Below, in pieces: positions 40,723 to 50,687 of a stretch of 64,000 nucleotides of DNA (the first letter of the stretch is position 1; each line of letters begins with the position of its first letter). Position numbers and translations under genes: made by a program. Below the pieces are notes generated by a model. That model saw nothing but the letters and a program-made list of their open reading frames with translations, did not search any database and had not been told where the DNA came from. Origin of the DNA: Chloropicon primus (taxonomy: Eukaryota > Chlorophyta > Chloropicophyceae > Chloropicales > Chloropicaceae); NCBI GenBank assembly GCA_023205875.1, contig CP060769.1:434001-498000 (forward strand). Direction: 5' to 3'.

Positions 40723-40808
40723 CGCTTGCTCGGTTTGAGTCTTCGGGTGAAGGGTAACCAAAGGACTTGGCCATTCGCATCGTAGGAGGCAGAGAGGTGA
40801 GGTGTGGC

Positions 40809-42299
40809 ATGCAGGTGGCCGTGACGAGAGCGGTGGGTGGGGAGAGGGGGAGGTGCCATAGCGTGAGGGTGGGGACGTGTGTTGAGGTGCGGCATGCCAG
40901 GCGGAATCCCGTTCCTTTGGGTTCCTCGGCTTCCGTGACGAGGACGGTGGTGCATCAACGTGGCCTGGCGGTGGAGGAGTGGAGGGGAACGAGGGGGATG
41001 AGGAGGGTGGCGATGAGGGCAAAGGGCGAGGACATCGACGCTTTCGTGAAAAAGCGTTTGAAGAAAGTTGTGAGGAAGGCGGTGGAGGAGTCACTCGCTC
41101 AGGAGATCGGTCAGCTCAAGTATCTCGCCAGGAAACTCAAGGAGGAGAGGGAGGCCCTGGCGAGCCTCGTGGAGGTGGTCCAGGAGAAACTCGTAGAGGT
41201 GGATGAGAAGCTCCTTGTGGTGGACTCCAGTCCATCGGCTGCTTCCCTCCCTCCTGCGGAGAGACCTGCTCCGGGGGGAGGCACTGGTGGGCCGAGGGAC
41301 AACGGCGGAGGCGGAAGGACGCCGTTGGAGGACTCGATGCACGTGACGGAGGATATCATGGGCGCCATCTCGAGGGTCGGGTTCCCGGACAGCTTCGGCG
41401 GGGTGAATGGGGACGGGATTCGTCGGGAAGATGCGCAAGGAGATCCCGGTGCCACGGCCCTGGCTTCGAAAGGCGTGGCCACCGGGACCAAGAAGGAGGC
41501 GGCGGTTGGGAAGAAGGGCAAGACCGTTACTCAGATGCCTTCCGTCACCGTGGGTTGCGACTCCATCCAACTGATGTCCCTCTTGCACGCCAAGCTGGAG
41601 GAGAGAGGGTTCTACTGCACGGACGAGGAGAGGGAGGACTGGTACTTTGGCGAGAGCACACAGAACTCCGTCATGGCCTTCCAGGCCTCGAACGGGTTGA
41701 CGGAGAACGGCACCGTGACCGCCAAGGAGTGGGCAATCCTTCTGGAGAACGAGGTGGACTTTGTGTGGGAGGAGGTCGACGAGGAGGGCATCGTGGTTGA
41801 CTTGGAGGCGGCCTCGACGTCTGGCCAAGCGAGCGTCGAGGAGGAGACGCCGGTGGGGGAGAAGGAAGCGAAGGAAGCTGGAAGCGGCGCCTCGCCTCCG
41901 CTGAATCTCCTGGACGCGGAGAGCTTTCCGATGCTGAGGGAAGGCGACGGCGGTCGGTACGTGCGCCTCCTTCAGCTGGCCCTGGACAAGAAGGGCTTTT
42001 GCGTCTCGGACGACGAGCTCGAGTTCTGGATGTTTGGGGACACCACCGAGACCGCGCTGAAGACCTTTCAAGCGTGCAGCGGGGTGCCAGAGAGCGGGGT
42101 GGTGGACGAGGAGGTCTGGTCCATGCTCTGCGAGGGCTTGGAGGACGAAGTGTGCTCCATCGAGTTCCTGGAGGAAAGAACCAACGGAGTCTCGGAGGCC
42201 GAGGAGGCGGATCCTTACAACATCGATCGGGCGGACGGGAAGGGCGTCTTCCTCCTCGGCGAGGGCCGCTACGAGGATCCTGACAGGCTCCAATCCTAG
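40809..42299 (+). CDS. Protein with two peptidoglycan-binding-like domains (pTAC5-like), probably plastid
   Basis: A single-exon 496-residue protein. The N-terminal ~75 residues are Arg/Val/Ser-rich and look like a transit peptide. A charged coiled coil follows (about 80-140). Two peptidoglycan-binding-1-like modules come next. The first has L-M-S-L-L-H-A-K-L-E-E-R-G-F-Y and W-Y-F-G-E-S-T-Q-N-S-V-M-A-F-Q-A-S-N-G-L. The second has V-R-L-L-Q-L-A-L-D-K-K-G-F and F-G-D-T-T-E-T-A-L-K-T-F-Q-A-C-S-G-V. This order (coiled coil, then paired PGB modules) resembles plant pTAC5, a plastid nucleoid protein. A plastid nucleoid role is inferred. An alternative start inside the first 70 residues is possible because a CAG acceptor-like site overlaps the first ATG. 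Confidence 0.78.
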   Translation: MQVAVTRAVGGERGRCHSVRVGTCVEVRHARRNPVPLGSSASVTRTVVHQRGLAVEEWRGTRGMRRVAMRAKGEDIDAFVKKRLKKVVRKAVEESLAQEIGQLKYLARKLKEEREALASLVEVVQEKLVEVDEKLLVVDSSPSAASLPPAERPAPGGGTGGPRDNGGGGRTPLEDSMHVTEDIMGAISRVGFPDSFGGVNGDGIRREDAQGDPGATALASKGVATGTKKEAAVGKKGKTVTQMPSVTVGCDSIQLMSLLHAKLEERGFYCTDEEREDWYFGESTQNSVMAFQASNGLTENGTVTAKEWAILLENEVDFVWEEVDEEGIVVDLEAASTSGQASVEEETPVGEKEAKEAGSGASPPLNLLDAESFPMLREGDGGRYVRLLQLALDKKGFCVSDDELEFWMFGDTTETALKTFQACSGVPESGVVDEEVWSMLCEGLEDEVCSIEFLEERTNGVSEAEEADPYNIDRADGKGVFLLGEGRYEDPDRLQS

Positions 42300-43120
42300 G
42301 GATTGCAGTGGGCAGCGCGCGCCACAGGGAGCGAGGTCCCAACGGCGTGTTCGTCTGCGTGTTTTTTGCTGAGCGATTTGGGTTTTGGCGGCGACGACTA
42401 CTGTACAGAAGAGTGACGCATGTCATTCGACTTGGCCAATCCTGATGATTCTTAATGCACGCTTCTCAAGTCCGTGAACGAGGCAAAATGTCGATCCTGG
42501 TGGCCTTCTCGTCCTCAACCCGATTCCTCACCCCAGCTCTCTCTCCCTCTCTCTCGCGTGCGTGCGGTCGAGGACCACGACCAAGACCAAGACCAAGGTG
42601 CTCTCTGTCTCTGTCTTGAATTGCGATTTCATCGCCAGGAGAGAGAGAGAGAAGAGCGAAGAGCGAAGAGAGAGAGAGAGAGAGAGTTGCAGAAAGACAA
42701 GCAAGCAAGGAAGAATCTTACCTTGTCCTCGTCCATGTCCTTGGTCCCTCTCCTCTCCATCCTCCTCCTCTTGTACCCGCTGATCTCAAGATCAAAAATG
42801 AGTGGCCATGAGATGAGGATCAGATTTCTGGTCAGCCTGAGTCAGCAGCGAGCGGGAGTCCAAGGACAAGCGACGACCTTGGGCCGGGGACCGCTACCGA
42901 GGAGTCGACGGACCCGTGACCTCCTCGTTTTCCCTCCTTCGCAAACCGCTTTCGCTTCACTCCGCGAAAGAAACAATCGAGGAAGCGAAAGCTCATCATC
43001 ATCAACAACAACAACAACATCATCCATCAACTACATCATCTTCATCATCAACAACAACTTGTCATCGAGTCTGTCGAGAGGAGAGGACCGTGTCTGGGAA
43101 AAGGTTTGTTCGACGACGCA
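42300..43120. other. Spacer upstream of an unrecognised gene
   Basis: No gene is supported. It contains GA/CT tracts (42535-42555, 42635-42690) and ATC/AAC triplet tracts (42985-43065). Long open frames here are made of these tracts. No clear leader motif is found. Confidence 0.55.
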
Positions 43121-43983
43121 ATGTCCGTTACCACTGCGAAGATCTTGAGGGGGGTCCATCACCGCCACCACCGTGGCTCCGTGGCGTTGTGGAGGGCGAG
43201 GGGGAGGTCCTCGTCTGCTGGGATACTGGTGAGCCAAGGCAGGGGTCATCCGAGGGCGTCTGCTTACCATGGCGATGGCAATGACTTTGGAGACTTTGGG
43301 GACTGGGGATTGCCGGAGCCGGATCCTGTGGAAGGAAGCGAAGGAAGGAAGCAAGAGGAGATCATCCACATTTTCACGCAGGAGCTGGAGGTCGTGACCT
43401 TCGGGCCGAAAAGACCGCAGGTACGCGAGCGAAGTGTCCTGCGTCACGTCTGTTCCACCACACTGTGCCGTGTCCCCCTCCTCCCCGCCGACTCTTCTGA
43501 CATCTCTCGACTCGCTCGCTCTATATATCGAAACTTCTGCAGCTCCTGGGGAGCGAGGAGCTGGGCTCGAACATCATCAGCGGCGAAGGACAGCAGGACT
43601 TGGGCGCGTCTCCTGAGCAGAACATTGCCCCGCTGGACGGTCGAATGCCCACGGTGGAGGAGCAGGGCCTCTGCATCGGGGCCACGTTCGGGATCAAGGC
43701 CTTCAACGCGGTGGATCCCTCCAGGCAGATCAGTGTCCTTGGCTTCTGCCGCTGCGTCCACACGCTGGGCTGGCACGTCAACAGGGCCGTGCTCACAAAA
43801 GGAGGCGTCGTGACCATGAAGAACCACCAGGTCTCCATGGAGAAGATGGAGGAGAAGCTCACCATGAGCATTCAGGTTCCCTTCCTCTTTGGCGTCCCCC
43901 AAGAGTGGGACGCTATCAGTGAGGCCATCAGCACCGGCGGCGGTCTCATCGACAGGGTGTCCCAGAAGTGGTTGCTGTACTGA
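43121..43983 (+). CDS. Unrecognised conserved-looking protein, possibly organellar
   Basis: Exon 1 (43121-43420) and exon 2 (43543-43983), joined in phase 0 across a 122-nt GT-AG intron (acceptor ACTTCTGCAG), give 246 residues. The first ~50 residues are His/Arg/Ser-rich without acids and look like a mitochondrial or plastid targeting peptide. A short acidic F-G-D-F-G-D-W stretch follows. The body (about 125-246) is globular-looking, with G-A-T-F-G-I-K-A-F-N-A, I-S-V-L-G-F-C-R-C-V-H-T-L-G-W and a C-terminal G-G-L-I-D-R-V-S-Q-K-W-L-L-Y. I do not recognise the family. The intact frame across a well-formed intron argues that it is real. Confidence 0.7.
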
Positions 43984-44405
43984 CCAGACGGGGGCACACT
44001 GGCCTGGCACCAGCTTTGTACAAAATTAATGTTTATTTGCGATTATTCTATGATTTTTTCATCCTGTTTTACTCTTTGCCAAACCACTTTCTTTTGCTGT
44101 TGCTCCCGAAGGAAGAAAGGGAAAGCCGCGCGTTCGTTCGCAAAGAGAACGGGACGAAAGAAAGAAAGTCTAAACCCGTGTTACAGAAACGGCATTTTGT
44201 GTTATTCTCGCGCCATTAAGAGCCTCCTGGTTTTTGTGTTCTGTCAAGGAGTTAAAAACCGTCCTTTCTCTTCCCGACAATCTAAAAACTGAATATGTTG
44301 GTGGTGGTACACGCATGCTTCCGAGAGAGAATGGTAGGAAACACGGGCAAGGTTCTGCCCCCCCCCTCCTTCCCCATTCCTCTCCTCCACACGCCTCGTC
44401 TCTGC
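43984..44405. other. Convergent spacer
   Basis: No gene is seen. T-rich and AT-rich 3' regions of the flanking genes; a C-run lies at 44358-44367. Confidence 0.55.
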
Positions 44406-45101
44406 TTATTGGGTGCTGCTCTTTCCTGACAAGATAATACCGACAATAAGTCCGTACAAGGCCAAAGCCTCAGCGAAAATGAGGATGAGGATCATACCCA
44501 CAAAGAGCTTTGGCTGTTGCGCGTTAGCCCTAACCCCGCTATCTCCAACAACGCCGATGGCCATACCCGCACTCAGGCCGCTCAGACCACAAGCCAAGCC
44601 AGAAGCCAAGTGCGCATACCCGTCAAACATCTTGTAGTCCTGTTTCAACCCGAACCGTTACCACGGAGGTTAAAAGAAAACGGACGAGAAGCACCAAGTG
44701 AACCACCATCGAGTCAGCAACAGAACGGCAAGAGGAATGCACGCGACGGGTGGCGGCGATGACGTCGGTGTTGGTGCTGGTGGTCTCTCTCTCTCTGTCT
44801 CATCTCCGAAATTCTTTTTTTGTTTTGTTTTGTTTTTGTTTTGTGGATGGACTCTTACCTGTGGAGCAACCTTCTGCGCGATGAGGACGGAGATAATGAA
44901 GCCGTAGATACCCAAGACACCCGCCATGACAACTGGAACGATGGACTTCATGACAAGCTCCGGTCTCATCACTCCCATGGCAGCAATACCCACGCCACTC
45001 TTCGCAGTACCGTACGCTGCTCCCATGGACGAGAACACGAGGGCGGCCGCCGCACCAATGAACCCGAAGAAAGGCGCCGTCGAGTCTCCACTGTCTGCCA
45101 T
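44406..45101 (-). CDS. VMA3: V-type H+-ATPase subunit c (proteolipid)
   Basis: Exon 1 (44859-45101) and exon 2 (44406-44639), joined in phase 0 across 219 nt, give 158 residues. Four membrane helices are present: [13 protein letters not shown] and [15 protein letters not shown] in the first half, and [12 protein letters not shown] and [15 protein letters not shown] in the last. The Glu in F-A-E-A-L-A-L-Y-G is the proton-carrying residue of helix 4. The protein forms the rotor ring of the vacuolar and endomembrane proton pump. The splice point lies in the loop between helices 2 and 3. Confidence 0.97.
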
Positions 45102-45403
45102 GATTGCCTTTTGTTCCTCTCTCTCTCTCTCTCTTGTTGCCTCGGGCCTCGTTTGTTAACGCGACGCGACGTCTCCTCTCCGCCGTCAACTCAACTCCCC
45201 TTCGCTCGCGCGCTCTCGCCTCTTAGGGTTTTCCAAGCCGAGATGAGTGTAAGCGCGAGGTACACTTGCTGGGACCAGGAGGGAGAACGCGGATCGATCA
45301 AGAGGAAGCGGACGCAAAGTGTGCCGTCTCACGACAACGGAACTGGAACTTCACTTCACTTCACTTCAATTGGTGTTCACCGGAGCAAAGGCCTTCGTCC
45401 TTG

Positions 45404-45463
45404 CCTTGCCTTGCATTGCCTTGCATTGCATTGCATTGCCTTGTGTTGTGTTGTGTTGTGTTG
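45404..45463. repeat. Pentanucleotide tract TTGCC/TTGCA/TTGTG
   Basis: About twelve TTGNN pentamers in a row, changing unit from left to right. Confidence 0.95.
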
Positions 45464-45738
45464 TGGTCCTTTCCTCTTTTCCCTGGCAGGGCAAACCGTG
45501 ATGAGCAAAGGAAGGAAGACCGTGGCAATCCAAGACTCACACACACACACATACACACACACACATAGAGAGAGACAGAGAGAGGCACGCAGAGAGAAGC
45601 AGAGCAAACTGTCCGCCATCCCCCTTCACCCCCCTCATCCTCCGTTTACACTCCTCGCCCTCCTCGGTCGGTTTCGCGCGCAAATCAGTTTTTTTTCCTC
45701 TTCAATCCGTTCGCTGACAGAGCGTGCGATCGCAAAAG

Positions 45739-46060
45739 GTAAGGGCGTCGTCTGCCGCGATTGCGGCGGAGGTCGAGGAGGGAAGAGGTACGGGAGAGGT
45801 GTCACTGGAACCGCCACACCTCGAGCTTTCCAAAGACCACTCACTTGCGAAGAATGGCGGAGGATTGGAGAAACTGAAGCGAAACAAACTGCTTCCCCTC
45901 TTCCTCTTCCTCTTGCCATTCTATCGAAAGGCAGAGAGAGACAGAGGGAAGGTTACATTGTGATCGACGTTGGCCAAAGCTTGCTCCTCCCTCCCTGCGG
46001 GTACCGTCATCGATCGGATTCTCACTCCGTGTCTTCGTCTTGCTCTGTACTTGTTGACAG
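45739..46060 (+). other. Probable leader intron of the IQ-motif gene
   Basis: Donor CAAAAG|GTAAGG at 45739; acceptor TACTTGTTGACAG ending 46060 (322 nt). An internal AAG|GTTAC at 45950-45952 could split it into a 213-nt module and a shorter one. Confidence 0.5.
45820..45842 (+). promoter_or_regulatory. Recurrent leader motif, IQ-motif gene copy
   Basis: The core CTCGAGCTTTCCAAAGACC lies inside the predicted leader intron. Confidence 0.6.
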
Positions 46061-46135
46061 GGAAGGAGAGTCGAACTGGTGTCGTACAATTCAAAGATTG
46101 GTGTTGGGACGCATACTTTGTCGCGAGGCGAAGCG

Positions 46136-49100
46136 ATGAGGAGCGGAGGTACAATAGCGGAAGCCATCATGCGGTTCAGGCAGTCGCCGCCCAAAGCGAG
46201 GGATGAGAGGGAGAAGGGCACGACGTTCTGGTGGCAGGACAAAGGGCGGAAGTTGGAGAGGCAGATGGAGGAGGTGGGCAGGACGGAAGGAGGAGGTGAA
46301 CAAAGTTCAAGTCCAGGCACCGCCAAGGTTGAGGTTGCCGGGGACGTGGCCGATCACCAAGAAGAAATCAGCTTGAGAGTCGTGCAGCGGCCTGACGATG
46401 CTGCGGAGAGCGGAGTGGTGTCAGGGGGCATGCTCTTGTTCGGAGAGGAAGTGTTGCGTCAAAAGGTGGAGAAGTTCGAGGAGGCATTGGAGAAGGCTTC
46501 CTCCCCTTCCTTCTCCCCAGTGGCGCCCCCCCTCTCTAGTGCTGTTGCGAGGGAGGCAGAGGAAACGGTGGCCGAAGAGAAAGAGGTGGCGGCGGGGACC
46601 CAAGAAGTCGAATCAGACTCCAGTAGGAGTCCACGCGAAGAAGCGGGGAATGACGAAGGCTGCGAAGAAGGGCCGCCCGACCCTCAATCGCGGGAGAAGG
46701 CATTGGGGGAAGAGATGCCTCGGCAGGAGCATTCTCCTTCTCCTGTCGCGGGGGAAGAGAGCGAAAAGGCCATGCAGGCGCTCGCAGCACAACACCCAAA
46801 GCTCTATCAAGCGCTTCAATCAAAAGTTGGAGTGAAACAGAACCTTTTCTCCCCTGCCGAGGAAACGGAAGAGGCGGGGGCAAGCACCCGCTCGGATCCA
46901 TTCGTCGAAGCGCTTGACGACGCGGGGGCGGCGGTCGTGGCGGACTCTCTCGAGGAAATAGAAGATGTCCTGCACGAGGAAGATATCTTGGGGGGATGCA
47001 CGAGCGAGGAGGAGGATGCAGAAAATAAGGACGGAAGAGAAGCAATCTTGGGAGAGTCGACGACCCCCGCGGTGAGGGAGCTCGAGAGCGCTCTGGAAGA
47101 TGTCCTCGAAGATGCGAGAAGCAGCGTCGAGATTGGCGAAGGAGGAAGCGATGATCCTGGCGCTGCCGCAGTCAGTGAGGAAGGGGGCGAACCCGGATCT
47201 GGAGGCGCCGTTGACCTTCCTGAATTTGGGGAGGCGACAACCTCAGCTGAAGTGGACGTCAGCGCCAGTCCAGTGGTGCAGATGGCCCAAGAAGGGGAAA
47301 CCGGCGCCAGCGTCGATTCGGGTATTGCTGAGGACGAGGCGGAAGCCCCGGTGCCAAATCCAGAGGATTTTCTCAGGGACTCTGGAGACGAGCTCATCAA
47401 GAAAGTCTTGTGCGAAATTGAAGCCCAAGTAGGCTCGGACGTTTTCACGTCTGACATTGCGGCCAACTTGGAGCTTCAGGCCATGATAAGGAGGCAGATT
47501 GAATCCGCACAACTAGAGAGCAGTGGAGCGTCGTCACCCGCAAAGAGCATTCAGGAGGCCCTGCTTGCGAGCTCACTCGGTATACGAGCTGCGCCGGAGC
47601 GTCCATCGCCTTCGCACGCGGGGCCGGAGGACACGAAGGAATCGGGTGAACCTCCTGCGATGCATCTGGAAATGGTCCATCGCTACAACCGAGCGGCAGC
47701 CTGCATACAAAAAGCTTTCCGTTCCTACCTGGTGGGAAAAAAAGACGACAGTGGTGGAGGTAGTGATAAGGGGGGCGACAACCCGAGGGTTGAGTATGAA
47801 AAGTACTTGTCTTCGTGCACGGGGACGGTGGACAAGCTTTGGGCGGAGGTTTCTGGCCTATTTTCAGCCTTCCCCGTGATTTGCACCCAACTGTACCAAG
47901 ACGCGCTCCTGATGGCGAACAAGGAGCCACACCACAGGCTGAAGGTGGAAGAGGCCGTAAGGTTCCTGGGATCGACCTTGTCCCTCGAAGAGAATGTCAA
48001 GACGTACATGAGGGCCATATTTCAGCTCGACCAGTGTGGCGACAGTTTGAGCCTGGAGCAGCTGCATTCCAAGGTGATGGGAAACCTGTGCCTCAAGGAG
48101 GACTACGTCCCCGATGCGACGTGGGAGGGACAGCTGAAGGAGGCTTACCTTGTTTTGCAGTCCGAAAACGGAAAGCACGTCTTTGAGCAGCTCGACATCG
48201 ACCAAAGCATGAAATTCAGTTTGCCGCGGATAGCTTGCTGCTTTGAGATCCTGTTTGAAGCGTCCTCGAACGAGCTGATGGAATTGTGCAAGCAAATGAT
48301 TCATTACTTGGCATCGAAGGATTTGTGGGAACTCGCGTACGAGGACGTCGTCCGGGCTTTCCAGTTGATCGGGAACATCAGCGTGGAAGATGGTGCGAGC
48401 GAGAATGCTGCGAGAGTCCCCGACGGGGGCATGAAGACTGCGGGAGACACGCTAAATCAGGTGGACGAGAAGGAAAGGCTGATCATGGTCAGCAATATGA
48501 TCGACGCAAAATTTGAGAAAAACCTTGCTGAGGTCGATGAAATGTTCGATGCCATGGGTGCCGAGTTAGATGCGAAGGCGAAAGAGGAAGGGGAAGAAGA
48601 CGCCGAATCCAACGCTGGCTCCGTGAAAGGTCTGATCGAGGCCATTGACGATCTCCCCTGTGAGGAAATCGATGCGATCAAAGAGGGCGTCATCCGAGCA
48701 GATGATGGGTCTGAGGACAGCGAAGGAGACATCGATGGTGGCGACAACGTTCTCGAGGCGATCGCAGCAGAACTCGCAAAGGAAGAGGTTTCTCCTCCTG
48801 CTGCTGCTCCTGCTGCTGCTGAGGACTCTGATGAACCGACTGAGCGGCCTGCTAACGTAAGTGACGGACAATTTGACCCTGTTGTCGAGGGGTCCCGCGA
48901 TGCTGCTGCGAGCCCCTCGCAAGTGGCGGACGGCGAAGAGCAAAAGGACTGCGTTGAAGTTGCCACAAAGGACTACATTGAAGTTGCCACAAAGGACTGC
49001 TCGACCCAGGCCAGCGGCACGGATGCCGAAGCGCAGAACAGGGACACAGGAAGGAAACTTGGTGGAAACGCCGTGCTGCTGAACAGGGCAATGGATCGCA

Positions 49101-50089
49101 TTCGGTTGGCCAAGAAACTTTCTCACCAAAAGAAAATCAGGGACAACATCTTCTCGCAGATCGGGGACTTGTGCGTAGACGATCTGATGCACAAGCTGCC
49201 AGAGAATTGCAGGCTGAAGGAGAGTCTGGAGATGCAGCACAAGCCTTCGATCGCGCACGCGCCCAAGCAGCCATCCGGGTACAGTCCAGCATCACCTGCA
49301 GTAGTGGCCCAGGAGCAGCTGCCTCGGCACAACTTGAATCCAGGAGGCATTGGCGAGACTGCTGCGGGAAACTATCCGCAGTGGCCTCCTCCCGTCCACG
49401 CGCCCTCGACTTTCGAGGCTGCGCAGGCCCAAGACAGTGCTGCGACGAGTTTCCAGGGCCTTGGTGCGGGCATCAATCACGACAAGCTGTCGAACATCAG
49501 TGGCAAGATTTGCAAGGACCTGGACAATCTCCTGCACCATTTCGAGCGCAGGGACAGGGCAGCTGCTCCGCACAATCCTTTGGTGGCGCAGCCGAGCGAA
49601 GGCCTCCTCCGCCAGGGTGAGAGCGAGGCTCCACCAGCTCTTCCTCCACAACAGGCAGGGCACCAGCAGCAATGGGGCTGGTCCGCCGCCTCGGGTGGTG
49701 CGGTCCCAAAGGGGGCGTGCAAGCAACCTTTCTTTCCCTTTCCCTTTCCTTACTACGGGGCAGGGCAGCAGTTTCACGCCGCGGCGACTTCGGGGGCCTC
49801 TTTCGTGGCCGGCGGGAGTCCGGGCACCCCACCCCCAGGCTTCCCGATGGACGTCGGAGCTTACGGCCAGGTGGTGCACCCAAACCGCAACGAGCGCGGC
49901 AGGGTGGGTGGGGGTGGTGCCGCCACGTACTCCATCGAAGACAGCTTTCAGTACATCTCGAAGCAGGGTTGGTCGAACGCGAACTTTCCCAAAAAGGTGT
50001 CAAGCATCGAGAACTTCGAGAGAGACGACCTGAAGCGAGCTTACGTCAACACTTGGCAGCAAGTCCAAGCCGTGTACCGGCAAGTGTGA
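46136..50089 (+). CDS. Large acidic IQ-motif protein of unknown function
   Basis: A single-exon 1317-residue protein from the first ATG after a leader acceptor. The N-terminal ~40 residues look like a conserved linear motif (T-I-A-E-A-I-M-R-F-R, P-P-K-A-R, F-W-W). Residues ~50-510 are highly acidic and Ser/Ala/Glu-rich, likely disordered. An IQ motif (A-C-I-Q-K-A-F-R-S-Y-L-V-G-K-K, about 518-536) suggests calmodulin or centrin binding. A folded, helix-rich region follows (about 550-770). After more acidic linker comes a K-L-S-H-Q-K-K-I-R-D segment and a Pro/Gln/Gly-rich tail that ends in an aromatic helix. I do not recognise the family. A centrin- or calmodulin-linked cytoskeletal role is only a guess from the IQ motif. 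Confidence 0.8.
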   Translation: MRSGGTIAEAIMRFRQSPPKARDEREKGTTFWWQDKGRKLERQMEEVGRTEGGGEQSSSPGTAKVEVAGDVADHQEEISLRVVQRPDDAAESGVVSGGMLLFGEEVLRQKVEKFEEALEKASSPSFSPVAPPLSSAVAREAEETVAEEKEVAAGTQEVESDSSRSPREEAGNDEGCEEGPPDPQSREKALGEEMPRQEHSPSPVAGEESEKAMQALAAQHPKLYQALQSKVGVKQNLFSPAEETEEAGASTRSDPFVEALDDAGAAVVADSLEEIEDVLHEEDILGGCTSEEEDAENKDGREAILGESTTPAVRELESALEDVLEDARSSVEIGEGGSDDPGAAAVSEEGGEPGSGGAVDLPEFGEATTSAEVDVSASPVVQMAQEGETGASVDSGIAEDEAEAPVPNPEDFLRDSGDELIKKVLCEIEAQVGSDVFTSDIAANLELQAMIRRQIESAQLESSGASSPAKSIQEALLASSLGIRAAPERPSPSHAGPEDTKESGEPPAMHLEMVHRYNRAAACIQKAFRSYLVGKKDDSGGGSDKGGDNPRVEYEKYLSSCTGTVDKLWAEVSGLFSAFPVICTQLYQDALLMANKEPHHRLKVEEAVRFLGSTLSLEENVKTYMRAIFQLDQCGDSLSLEQLHSKVMGNLCLKEDYVPDATWEGQLKEAYLVLQSENGKHVFEQLDIDQSMKFSLPRIACCFEILFEASSNELMELCKQMIHYLASKDLWELAYEDVVRAFQLIGNISVEDGASENAARVPDGGMKTAGDTLNQVDEKERLIMVSNMIDAKFEKNLAEVDEMFDAMGAELDAKAKEEGEEDAESNAGSVKGLIEAIDDLPCEEIDAIKEGVIRADDGSEDSEGDIDGGDNVLEAIAAELAKEEVSPPAAAPAAAEDSDEPTERPANVSDGQFDPVVEGSRDAAASPSQVADGEEQKDCVEVATKDYIEVATKDCSTQASGTDAEAQNRDTGRKLGGNAVLLNRAMDRIRLAKKLSHQKKIRDNIFSQIGDLCVDDLMHKLPENCRLKESLEMQHKPSIAHAPKQPSGYSPASPAVVAQEQLPRHNLNPGGIGETAAGNYPQWPPPVHAPSTFEAAQAQDSAATSFQGLGAGINHDKLSNISGKICKDLDNLLHHFERRDRAAAPHNPLVAQPSEGLLRQGESEAPPALPPQQAGHQQQWGWSAASGGAVPKGACKQPFFPFPFPYYGAGQQFHAAATSGASFVAGGSPGTPPPGFPMDVGAYGQVVHPNRNERGRVGGGGAATYSIEDSFQYISKQGWSNANFPKKVSSIENFERDDLKRAYVNTWQQVQAVYRQV

Positions 50090-50420
50090 CCGTGTTCCTC
50101 GTCGTTGCGACAGACAATTTGATTGCTAACGCTGATGAAACCACAGCAAAGATGGTCATGCAAAGTAAAGATGATTCAACCCCTTCCCATTGTATGCTCA
50201 CTCCCCTGTTCCTTGTCTTCCGTGTCCTTGACCTCCTCCGGTCTTCCTCCTGGCCATCATAGTACTGAGTGAACCTCTCCCCTCTCTGCCGTTACATCAT
50301 TTCCTCTGGCCCCTGGCGCCGCTAAAGGGACAAGACAAGACCTGGAGGGCTCTGTCTCGGTCGCGAGGGAGGGCGAGACCGGGCGGCGGGGTAGCGAGGA
50401 GAGGCACCGGTGGAAGAGGC

Positions 50421-50448
50421 GTCTCCTTCTCTTTCGAAAGACCCCCGC
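50421..50448 (+). promoter_or_regulatory. Recurrent leader motif, importin copy
   Basis: The core GTCTCCTTCTCTTTCGAAAG is followed by ACCCCCGCGC. Confidence 0.6.
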
Positions 50449-50554
50449 GCGTTGAGGAATGACGTCCCGTCGAGGAAGCGAGGACTAATTCAAACCTGGG
50501 AGTCTTGTCTTTCTTTGAGCCATTCCATTCCTTTCCATTCCAACGAGGAGAGAG

Positions 50555-50598
50555 AGCGTTGGAGGAAAGCGTTGGAGGAAAGCGTTGGAGGGAAGCGG
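50555..50598. repeat. Three 14-bp units of AAAGCGTTGGAGGA type
   Basis: Three near-identical tandem units just before the importin leader end. Confidence 0.85.
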
Positions 50599-50687
50599 CA
50601 TGCTTTGACATGTAGCCGGATCGAAAGCTTTGCTCCGTTCTTTCATTCTTTTGGTTTGTTCTGCTTGCTCTCCGAAGCGTTTTGGCC

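Larger units (their letters stand above)
40156..40808. other. Divergent region between the FtsH-like and pTAC5-like genes
   Basis: No gene is seen. CT/GA tracts lie at 40160-40195, 40515-40545 and 40575-40600. One motif copy points to each flanking gene (40429-40456 and 40697-40722). GTAACG boxes occur at about 40622 and 40641. Confidence 0.6.
45102..46135. other. Divergent region upstream of V-ATPase c and the IQ-motif gene
   Basis: No gene is seen. It contains pentamer tracts (CACTT at 45346-45368; TTGCC/TTGCA/TTGTG at 45404-45463), CA tracts (45540-45570), a motif copy and a probable leader intron for the plus-strand gene. Confidence 0.6.
50090..50687. other. Spacer upstream of the importin-11-like gene
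   Basis: No gene is seen. It holds a motif copy (50421-50448), an ATTCC pentamer tract (50518-50542) and a three-unit AAAGCGTTGGAGGA repeat (50555-50598). Confidence 0.6.

Noticed and set aside
42474-43148. Open frames of up to 224 codons upstream of the unrecognised gene at 43121
   Set aside because: They are built from CT/GA and ATC/AAC simple-sequence tracts, with no coding-like composition.
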